From the NCBI GenBank assembly GCA_022340645.1, contig JAJDNP010000086.1, forward strand, positions 1-39,621: DNA of 39,621 nt. Direction: 5' to 3'. The notes beneath the pieces were generated by a model. The model had not been told where the DNA came from. It did not search any database and worked only from the letters and a program-made list of their open reading frames with translations. Position numbers and translations under genes: made by a program. Each line of letters starts with the position of its first letter. Position 1 is the first letter of the stretch. Positions 33,161-39,621 of this stretch are shown here, one piece after another. Origin of the DNA: Gammaproteobacteria bacterium (GTDB lineage Bacteria; Pseudomonadota; Gammaproteobacteria; SZUA-229).

Positions 33161-34287
33161 TTTTGGTTCACTAATTTTTTAATGACAACCCGGTTTCTGC
33201 CAGCCTGTTTTGCCTGATACAGTGCTTCGTCAGCTTTTTTAAGCAATAGCTGATCCAGGTCATCCGGCAGGTAGGCAAGGCCTTTGCTGCCTGAGCCGGT
33301 TTGATATTTGATCTGGCTAAGTGATGCCATTCCAATGGATACTGTTATGTTTAAGGTAACATTATTAAACACAAGATTTTGACTTTCTACCTTGCGCCGG
33401 ATACGTTCAGCTACGCCATTGGCAATTTGTAAACCTGTGTCGGGCAAAATAATCGCGAACTCTTCACCGCCGTAGCGCGCGACAATATCACTGGAGCGAA
33501 CCTGTTCACGCATTAAGTTGACCAGTTTGACCAGCACTGCGTCTCCAGCCTGATGACCGTATTTATCATTGACCTGTTTGAAAAAATCGATATCAATAAA
33601 CAGGAATACCAGGTCAGATTTCTTGCGCACACAGCGGGCAATTTCGTTTTTTAACTGCTCGTCGAAATAGCGGCGGTTGTAAGCGCTGGTTAATCCATCC
33701 TGGTAGCCAAGTTCCAGTATTCTTTGCCGATTAATGCAGTTTTCAATGGAAATTGCAGTCATCGCGGCAAGTTTGTCGAGAAATATTGTGCTATCCGTTT
33801 TGTGATAGCGGTTTTTGTTTTTGCTTAACAGCAATTGAATGCCGATTAACTCCTTGCCGCGTTTTAATGGCAACAGGGCGGCGGATTTGTATTTATTGAT
33901 TTTTTTGGTGCCGATTAACCACTCATATTGTTGTGGAATATGGGATCCCAGTATGGTGTGAGCTGGAATATCTGATATTAGTTGCTGACAGGTTTCGCTA
34001 TCAACAAAGCTTAAGCCCCTGTACTGGTGCTGGTAACTTTGCGTTAGCAGCCGCTCGACTTCATGGTAACGGTCAACAAGGCAAATGTGAATTTCGTCGA
34101 TACGAAATATTTTCTGTTCTTCAAGAAGCAGGCGAAACAGCTCCTGTGGGCCCTGGGCGGCCATGACAGACAGCGAAAAGTCGTCGAATGTAGTTCTATG
34201 TGGCGGCTCATTATGACGTGATTGCTGAAGCAGTCGATCAAGTTCGTCTCTTAATGGCTTATTTTTTTTTAGGCGCATTTCTTCCAT
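33142..34287 (-). CDS. GAF-like plus GGDEF diguanylate cyclase
   Basis: About 381 residues from the ATG at 34287; a TTG at 34332 and an ATG at 34278 are alternatives. The N-terminal 200 residues resemble a GAF-type sensor domain (AALLPLKRGKELIGIQLLL), and the C-terminus is a complete GGDEF domain with FIDIDFFKQVNDKYGHQAGD and RYGGEEFAII, the active GG[D/E]EF motif. It should make cyclic di-GMP. No membrane helix is present. An inhibitory RxxD site five residues before GGEEF (RSSDIVARYGGEEF) is visible. The C-terminal KTMKNE and the stop codon derive from a dispersed repeat. It is convergent with fixH and follows purH on the same strand. Confidence 0.93.
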   Translation of the reverse strand: MEEMRLKKNKPLRDELDRLLQQSRHNEPPHRTTFDDFSLSVMAAQGPQELFRLLLEEQKIFRIDEIHICLVDRYHEVERLLTQSYQHQYRGLSFVDSETCQQLISDIPAHTILGSHIPQQYEWLIGTKKINKYKSAALLPLKRGKELIGIQLLLSKNKNRYHKTDSTIFLDKLAAMTAISIENCINRQRILELGYQDGLTSAYNRRYFDEQLKNEIARCVRKKSDLVFLFIDIDFFKQVNDKYGHQAGDAVLVKLVNLMREQVRSSDIVARYGGEEFAIILPDTGLQIANGVAERIRRKVESQNLVFNNVTLNITVSIGMASLSQIKYQTGSGSKGLAYLPDDLDQLLLKKADEALYQAKQAGRNRVVIKKLVNQKTMKNE

Positions 34288-34331
34288 CGCGCTATTTATA
34301 ACACACTTTGAAGCGCCATATAAACAAAACA

Positions 34332-34387
34332 ACCTTATCTATTAACCCGGCGACAATATATATTGTCGCCGGGTTAATAGATAAGGT
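34332..34387. terminator. Perfect 56-bp palindrome downstream of purH
   Basis: Bases 34332-34359 are the exact reverse complement of 34360-34387, 28 bp per arm with no spacer (arm begins ACCTTATCTATTAACCCGGC). It lies 47 bases after the purH stop on the minus strand and is followed by TTGTTTTGTTTAT, so it can act as a terminator for purH. Long perfect palindromes are unstable in many bacteria, so its perfection is notable. Its GC core is CCCGGCGAC. Confidence 0.8.
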
Positions 34388-34434
34388 CTTATTTGCGGCA
34401 ATCTGTTTGCAGGTATATGTGTCCGGGTATCGGT

Positions 34435-36006
34435 TTAATGTCTGAAATGGCGCATGCCGGTGAATATCATCGCCATGCCATGCTCATTGGCTGCAGCGAT
34501 AACTTCTTCATCGCGCATCGAGCCGCCCGGCTGAATAACTGCAACAATGCCGGCATCGTGTGCGGCATCAATACCGTCACGGAATGGGAAGAATGCATCT
34601 GATGCCATCACGGACCCGGCTACTTCCAGCCCGGCATGTTCCGCCTTGATGCCGGCAATACGGGCACTGTTAATGCGGCTCATCTGGCCGGCACCAACGC
34701 CAATCGTCATGTTATTCTTTGCATACACGATGGCATTGGATTTGACGTATTTGGCGACTTTCCAGCTGAACAGCAAGTCATTTAATTCCTGTTCTGTTGG
34801 CTGGCGTTCACTGACAACCTTGAGTTCATTATAGAGTAGCAGATCGGCATCCTGTACCAGCAGGCCGCCATTAACGCGCTTGTAATCCATACGTGAGCTG
34901 ACGCCTTCCCATTGTCCACACTCAAGCAGGCGGACGTTTTTCTTTTCGGCAACGGCTGTTATGGCGGCATCACTGACAGCGGGGGCAATAATAACCTCAA
35001 CAAACTGGCGTTCTACAATGGCTTTTGCGGTATCGCCATCCAGTTGATGATTGAAAGCAATGATGCCGCCAAAGGCGGATTCGGGGTCAGTACTGTAGGC
35101 CTTGTTGTATGCGTTCAGAATGTTGTCATTGACGGCAACACCGCAGGGGTTGGCATGCTTAACGATGACACAGGCGGGCTCGTCAAACTGCTTGACGCAC
35201 TCCAGCGCGGCATCGGTATCGCCGATATTATTGTATGAAAGCTCTTTGCCCTGCAGCTGTTTTGCAGTCGCAATACAGGCTTCGGTGACATTTTTCTCTG
35301 TATAGAATGCGGCGTGCTGATGCGGGTTTTCACCGTAACGCATTTCCTGTGCCTTGTTAAATTGCAGGTTGATAGTGCGCGGCAGTTCGAGCATTCCGCC
35401 ATCGGCTTTAATCCTTCCAAGATAATTGGCAATCATGCCATCATAACCGGCAGTGTGTTCAAAGGCTTTGACGGCAAGATTGAAGCGGGTGTCATTTCCA
35501 ATGACGCCATCATTATCGTTCAATTCTGCAAGCACGTATTGGTAGTCGGCAGGGTCGACAACAACAGTAACATAAGCGTAGTTCTTGGCAGTGGCACGTA
35601 CCATGGCAGGACCGCCAATATCGATGTTTTCGATAGCATCGTCTAAGGCGCAGTTTTCCCTGGCAATAGCTGCTTCGAAGGGGTATAGATTGACCACCAC
35701 CAGGTCTATCGGCTTAATGTCGTTTTCTTTCATTACGCCGTCATCGATACCACGTCGGCCTAAAATGCCGCCGTGTATTTTTGGATGCAGGGTCTTAACG
35801 CGGCCATCCATGATTTCCGGGAAACCTGTATGTCTTGAAACTTCCATCACGGGGATGAAATTATCAGTGAGTAATTTGGCTGTTCCGCCTGTAGAAAGTA
35901 TCTCCACGCCTTTATCGTGCAGTGCTTTGGCAAATTCGATGATGCCGTTTTTATCGGAAACACTGATGAGTGCGCGTCGCACGGGACGTGAAGAATCGTT
36001 AATCAT
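34435..36006 (-). CDS. purH: Bifunctional AICAR transformylase/IMP cyclohydrolase
   Basis: A 523-residue protein of standard length. The N-terminal IMP cyclohydrolase domain starts [20 protein letters not shown], and [14 protein letters not shown] is the MGS-fold signature. The C-terminal transformylase domain holds [10 protein letters not shown] (the catalytic KH pair) and SDAFFPFRD. It performs the last two steps of IMP synthesis. It is downstream of dusB-fis by 173 bases, as in many gammaproteobacteria, but is not followed by purD. Confidence 0.98.
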   Translation of the reverse strand: MINDSSRPVRRALISVSDKNGIIEFAKALHDKGVEILSTGGTAKLLTDNFIPVMEVSRHTGFPEIMDGRVKTLHPKIHGGILGRRGIDDGVMKENDIKPIDLVVVNLYPFEAAIARENCALDDAIENIDIGGPAMVRATAKNYAYVTVVVDPADYQYVLAELNDNDGVIGNDTRFNLAVKAFEHTAGYDGMIANYLGRIKADGGMLELPRTINLQFNKAQEMRYGENPHQHAAFYTEKNVTEACIATAKQLQGKELSYNNIGDTDAALECVKQFDEPACVIVKHANPCGVAVNDNILNAYNKAYSTDPESAFGGIIAFNHQLDGDTAKAIVERQFVEVIIAPAVSDAAITAVAEKKNVRLLECGQWEGVSSRMDYKRVNGGLLVQDADLLLYNELKVVSERQPTEQELNDLLFSWKVAKYVKSNAIVYAKNNMTIGVGAGQMSRINSARIAGIKAEHAGLEVAGSVMASDAFFPFRDGIDAAHDAGIVAVIQPGGSMRDEEVIAAANEHGMAMIFTGMRHFRH

Positions 36007-36179
36007 TATAATACAGCCCTTATAGAAATTTTACGGCGGCAATTATAACCGAGAGCCGTATTTTATGTCACTTGGAAAAGCCTTACGTGTAGGCGGTTGT
36101 GCCAGGTATTATTGCGTTTAACCCGAGATAACTGCTGGAAACTTAATTTGCAAAATGATGAATTAAGAACCCCTTGATA

Positions 36180-36428
36180 TCACTTGTGAAGATTATAACT
36201 GCGTAATTTTTTACGCAGGGTACCACGATTCAAACCAAGCAACTCTGCAGCACGTGACTGGTTTCCCTTGGTGTGTTCCAGGATGGCTTCAAATAAAGGC
36301 TGTTCAATTTGTTTGAGCACCAGGTCATACATATTACTTGGCTGGGCACCGTCTAACTCGTAGAGATAACGACGGATGGAATGTTTTACAGCGTGACTGA
36401 GTTGTGAAATTTCCTCGGTGTCTCCCAT
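36180..36428 (-). CDS. fis: Nucleoid-associated DNA-bending protein Fis
   Basis: An 82-residue Fis, slightly shorter at the N-terminus than the 98-residue E. coli protein. The C-terminal helix-turn-helix, GNQSRAAELLGLNRGTLRKK, is strongly conserved. Fis is a dimer that bends DNA and controls growth-related transcription. It begins 34 bases after dusB, the classic dusB-fis operon. Confidence 0.97.
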   Translation of the reverse strand: MGDTEEISQLSHAVKHSIRRYLYELDGAQPSNMYDLVLKQIEQPLFEAILEHTKGNQSRAAELLGLNRGTLRKKLRSYNLHK

Positions 36429-36462
36429 GCTCTGGCTCTCAATCTTTGAATTCTTGGAGGTT

Positions 36463-37440
36463 TTATGCCGCTAGCTGTGGTTGTAATTTAAGAAATTCGG
36501 TAACGAGTTGAAGCTGGATGCTAGCGTTATCAACCATATTTACACGTGATCTAAATAAATCAGACCCATGTCTTTTTGTAATATACCATCCTATATGTTT
36601 TCTTGCTATACGAACACCCCGTGGATCGCCATAAAATTGATATATGTCATGCAGGTGGCTGGTGACTATCTGGCGGATTTCTTCATCTGTTGGTGTTGCT
36701 AATAACGTGTTTTCGGCAAGATAATGTTTTATTTGCCTGAATATCCAGGGGTTGCCCTGGGCGGCACGGCCTATCATAAGGCCGTCGACATTGGTGTAGC
36801 TGAGAACTGCTTTAGCTTTTTGCGGAGCAGTGATATCACCGTTAGCAATCACCGGGATTGAAATGGCTGATTTAACTTCCGCGATGGTTTCGTATTCCGC
36901 TTCACCTTTGTAGGCATCAGCACGGGTTCGACCATGCACAAAGAGCGCCTGTATTCCATTTTGTTCAGCGATTTTGGCAATGTTTGCTGCATTCTTGTTT
37001 TGCCTGTCCCAGCCGGTGCGTATCTTTAAAGTAACCGGTACCTGTACCGCTTTAACAACTGCAGAAACAATATCCGCAACCAGGGCTTCATTTTTCAGCA
37101 AAGCGGATCCCGCGAGTACATTGCAGACTTTTTTGGCCGGGCATCCCATATTGATATCAATAATCTGTGCACCGTGCTCTACGTTAAATTTTGCAGCTGC
37201 TGCCATCTTCAGCGGGTCAGTCCCTGCAATCTGTACGCTTCGTATACCCAATTCACCCGCGTGGTTTAGCCGAAGCTGTGTTTTCCTGGAGTTCCACAGG
37301 TGTTTTTCAGATGTCACCATTTCAGACACGCATAAATCAGCGCCCAGTTGATGACAAAGGTTTCTGAACGGTCTATCGCTAATGCCTGCCATGGGTGCCA
37401 GCATTACTGGCGTATTAAATTTGTATTTACCAATATACAT
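36463..37440 (-). CDS. dusB: tRNA-dihydrouridine synthase B
   Basis: A 325-residue FMN enzyme that reduces uridine to dihydrouridine in the tRNA D-loop region. APMAGISDRPFR (about 15-26), DINMGCPAKKVCN with the catalytic cysteine, KIRTGWD and HGRTRA are all present. It is the first gene of dusB-fis and lies 66 bases after the zinc-ribbon gene, so the three may be one operon. Confidence 0.97.
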   Translation of the reverse strand: MYIGKYKFNTPVMLAPMAGISDRPFRNLCHQLGADLCVSEMVTSEKHLWNSRKTQLRLNHAGELGIRSVQIAGTDPLKMAAAAKFNVEHGAQIIDINMGCPAKKVCNVLAGSALLKNEALVADIVSAVVKAVQVPVTLKIRTGWDRQNKNAANIAKIAEQNGIQALFVHGRTRADAYKGEAEYETIAEVKSAISIPVIANGDITAPQKAKAVLSYTNVDGLMIGRAAQGNPWIFRQIKHYLAENTLLATPTDEEIRQIVTSHLHDIYQFYGDPRGVRIARKHIGWYITKRHGSDLFRSRVNMVDNASIQLQLVTEFLKLQPQLAA

Positions 37441-37506
37441 TACTGCTACTATTAGACTTATTGCACGGCGATGGGGGCATGCCTGTATTACACCTGTTGT
37501 TACAAG

Positions 37507-38409
37507 TTACAGAAAGTTGAACTCATAAGTCATTGCATGTTTGCCAGGGTCCTGTATTTCCAGAGTAAGACTGGCACTTGTGTCCGGTGGTAACAGCGCC
37601 TGCTGATATTTGCCGCCGGGTTTGTTTTCTGCAGATAAATACTCATGCGGATAAAAATTCCTCGAGGCTACGGCATTGCCGCGTATATCGGAAAAGCTGA
37701 TGTTCATAACAGGGTAAGGTTGCGAGAATCTGGCATTGTTTTTCATGGTAACGTCTACCATGAGTGCATTCTTTTCATTTGGATGGGTATAAATATTTCG
37801 TGCTATCAGCTCAATTTTCGATGCATCGCGCATCGATACTTTACTGCAATTAATCTGCTGGCATAGCTTATCCATTACGGCCTGCAGTTCAGGGATTTGA
37901 CGGTACTGATCGCGATGAAACCAGATATATTCAAGAAACAGGCTTGCAGTTAGTAACAGGGTGCCAATGGTCCAGAGCAAGGTTGATGTTGCGGAACGCT
38001 TATCAGAAGCATATCGCCTGCGTAATTTCTCGGGTACCACATGAGACAGTGATTCAGTGATTTCTTCATTGAAAAAATCAAGGGCATCTTCCTTTATTTT
38101 GCTGGAAGAAGTCGTGTAATTTTCAGCAAAGCTGTTTGAGTCATTGTTGACGGCCGTGTTCTGGTTTTTTGAAATATCTTGCTGATCGTTTTGTGGTTCA
38201 GCGGCTATTTCGGATAAATCATCATCTGCATCGAACGCATTGGCTGATGATGGCGGGTAGTCATGTTCCTGGTGCGCCGTTTTCGCCACAACTTCGAAAA
38301 CATTAAAAACTTTCTCACAGATGCCGCAACGCACAAAGCCATTGGCAACATTGATTTGTGCTTCAGTGACCCTGAATTGTGTCTTGCAATGTGGGCAGTG
38401 AGTTTGCAT
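37507..38409 (-). CDS. Zinc-ribbon (MJ0042-type) plus DUF3426 membrane protein
   Basis: A 300-residue protein. The N-terminal zinc ribbon has CPHC (Cys5, Cys8) and CGIC (Cys28, Cys31) as in the MJ0042/FdhE-like family. A low-complexity acidic linker with many Asp/Asn/Ser follows, then a single membrane helix (about 144-163, LLWTIGTLLLTASLFLEYIW), then the C-terminal DUF3426 domain. Function is unknown. It usually lies between prmA and dusB; prmA is not adjacent here. Confidence 0.9.
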   Translation of the reverse strand: MQTHCPHCKTQFRVTEAQINVANGFVRCGICEKVFNVFEVVAKTAHQEHDYPPSSANAFDADDDLSEIAAEPQNDQQDISKNQNTAVNNDSNSFAENYTTSSSKIKEDALDFFNEEITESLSHVVPEKLRRRYASDKRSATSTLLWTIGTLLLTASLFLEYIWFHRDQYRQIPELQAVMDKLCQQINCSKVSMRDASKIELIARNIYTHPNEKNALMVDVTMKNNARFSQPYPVMNISFSDIRGNAVASRNFYPHEYLSAENKPGGKYQQALLPPDTSASLTLEIQDPGKHAMTYEFNFL

Positions 38410-38740
38410 TTGATATTAACTTTATCGTATATGTTTTTTCCGCAAATGAACGCGAATAAACACAAATATAACTTTAATCTGGCGCGAATAAAGGTTCAAC
38501 ATTCCGGGGAGTTGCCTGATCTGGTTTTCCGGGTCGCTCTACCATTTATTTACATGTATGTATCATGTATAGCTATAGCCCTGTTACTGTACTGCCTGTA
38601 TAAGCTCGCTCCCTGGAGGCATCTTAGCTGGATGTACAAAGGACGCAGTCCAAAAAATCTTTTGAATTTTAAAAATTGGCGTTGATTTGCGTGCATTTGT
38701 GGATAAATTATTTTTTATGCCGATTAAATATATAGTTATG
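38410..38740. repeat. 331-base stretch with a split family A repeat
   Basis: The left arm TCCGCAAATGAACGCGAATA (from 38439) and the facing right arm CGTTGATTTGCGTGCATTTG (from 38680, ending GTGGA at 38703) flank 212 bases, far longer than the usual spacer. The interior has an open frame with a hydrophobic stretch (YMYVSCIAIALLLYCLYKLA) and a basic end that reads into the right arm, but no ribosome site. Either DNA has inserted into a family A palindrome or two solo arms flank a remnant. Confidence 0.6.
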
Positions 38741-39621
38741 TTAAAGATTAAACCCTTTGTTACCCTGTAGTCCACCACTATGGACAGCGACAATCACCGT
38801 ACCGGGGTTAAATGTTCCGGATTTAATCAGCTCAAATAAACCATAAAACATTTTAGCAGTATAAACAGCATCCAGTTCAATGTCATACTGGGAATGAAAT
38901 TGTCGCATAAAAGCGATCAGTTCAGCAGTGATTTTTGCATATCCGCCAAAATGAAATCGGCTTTCAATGCGCCAGTTTGATGCAGTGTTCAGGTCGCCGA
39001 GAAAATTGCTGACTTCAGCCGTCAGAAATTCGCCGCCTTTAAGGGCTGAAAAACCGATGGCGGACTTTGTCGATGCGTATTTTACTTCTTCAATGCCCGC
39101 GATTAAACCTGCCAGTGTTGCGCCAGTGCCGCTGGCACAGCAGATAACATCGAACGCGCCACCCGTTTCACTGTTGATCTCGTGTACTGTTTCACCGCAG
39201 CCCCTGACAGCCAGCGCATTACTGCCGCCTTCGGGCAGGATATAAACATTACCAAACTGTTTTTTTATGTCTGTTAGAAACGAGGATTCATGTTTGTGCC
39301 GGTACTGTTCCCTGTCGATGTAATGCAATTTCATGCCGCATGCTTCGGCAAAGGAAAGTGTGGTATTAAGCGGCGTATGCGGTTCACCGCGGATAAGACC
39401 AATGGTGTTGAAGCCAAGGTGTTTGCCTGCGGCGGCCGTTGCGTAAATATGGTTGGACCATGCGCCGCCGAATGTCAGCAAGGTATCGAACTGATTTTCT
39501 CTGGCATATATCAGGTTAGGTTTTAATTTACGCCACTTGTTGCCGCCAAGCTGAGGATGGATTAAATCGTCTCGCTTAACGTAGAGCTCAATACCGGCAT
39601 TATCAAGCAAAGCGCTCTGCA
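38741..39621 (-). CDS. PLP-dependent D-cysteine desulfhydrase/ACC deaminase-family enzyme (5' end outside window)
   Basis: The frame is open to the right edge, so the N-terminus is missing; about 293 residues are visible. VKRDDLIHPQLGGNKWRKLK contains the PLP-binding lysine motif GGNKxRKL of the family. TFGGAWSNH, LPEGGSNALAVRGC and CCASGTGATLAG (phosphate-binding loop) are further signatures. Members deaminate D-cysteine or aminocyclopropane carboxylate; the sequence alone does not decide. A TTG at 39610 is in frame but is internal to the homologous region. Confidence 0.88.
   Translation of the reverse strand, partial: QSALLDNAGIELYVKRDDLIHPQLGGNKWRKLKPNLIYARENQFDTLLTFGGAWSNHIYATAAAGKHLGFNTIGLIRGEPHTPLNTTLSFAEACGMKLHYIDREQYRHKHESSFLTDIKKQFGNVYILPEGGSNALAVRGCGETVHEINSETGGAFDVICCASGTGATLAGLIAGIEEVKYASTKSAIGFSALKGGEFLTAEVSNFLGDLNTASNWRIESRFHFGGYAKITAELIAFMRQFHSQYDIELDAVYTAKMFYGLFELIKSGTFNPGTVIVAVHSGGLQGNKGFNL

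Noticed and set aside
34288-34332. TTG at 34332 as GGDEF start
   Set aside because: It begins on the edge of the 56-bp palindrome and adds residues of non-coding character.
38263-38685. 140-codon plus-strand frame across the zinc-ribbon gene start
   Set aside because: Its first half is antisense to a supported gene and its end is repeat DNA; only the hydrophobic interior is noted as a finding.

Overview
The window looks like part of the chromosome of a chemolithoautotrophic gammaproteobacterium, probably a sulfur oxidiser or similar lithotroph. The grounds are two complete RuBisCO systems (form IA CbbLS and form II CbbM) each with its own CbbQ/CbbO activase pair, a high-affinity cbb3 oxidase with its assembly genes and an FNR-type regulator, gammaproteobacterial gene neighbourhoods (rhlB/trxA/rho, dusB-fis, purE-purK), and a PEP-CTERM surface protein. 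There is no carboxysome shell gene here, so the form I enzyme looks cytoplasmic (IAq type). Genus cannot be read from the sequence. No tRNA, rRNA, CRISPR array, transposase or phage gene was seen.

Layout. 1-2.6 kb: the tail of a PEP-CTERM protein with a strong terminator, prmA on the minus strand, a small repeat-helix (TPR-like) protein and an unknown 135-residue ORF. 2.2-15.4 kb: a carbon-fixation island almost wholly on the minus strand, reading cbbL-cbbS-orf103-cbbQ1-cbbO1-orf139-cbbM-cbbQ2-cbbO2-orf135, with the regulator cbbR divergent from cbbL. Terminators follow cbbS and cbbM, so each enzyme can be made in excess over its activase. Upstream of both cbbL and cbbM a dyad sits about 50 bp from a plausible -10 box, which fits shared control by CbbR. 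15.9-22.5 kb: housekeeping genes purE-purK, rhlB, trxA, rho and purD. 22.7-33.1 kb: a cbb3 oxidase island, with ccoI-ccoS-orf207 leftward, fnr divergent, then ccoN-O-Q-P-orf95-ccoG-fixH rightward. 33.1-39.6 kb: a GGDEF protein, purH, fis, dusB, a zinc-ribbon membrane protein, and a PLP-dependent D-cysteine desulfhydrase/ACC deaminase-type gene cut by the window edge.

How it works together. CbbL/CbbS and CbbM fix CO2 at different CO2/O2 balances. The CbbQ (AAA+) and CbbO (VWA) pairs re-activate inhibited RuBisCO. The cbb3 oxidase, its copper supply (CcoI/CcoS/CcoG/FixH) and the Fe-S regulator suit respiration at low oxygen, where form II RuBisCO is also favoured.

The most unusual layer is the intergenic DNA. 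It carries at least four families of short dispersed repeats, including interrupted palindromes in the gaps of the form II operon, a 7-bp tandem array in which purD ends, a 27-bp-armed inverted-repeat element and a perfect 56-bp palindrome. Several gene 3' ends are encoded by repeat sequence. The three unknown ORFs in the RuBisCO island, and two in the oxidase island, are the best candidates for undescribed biology.
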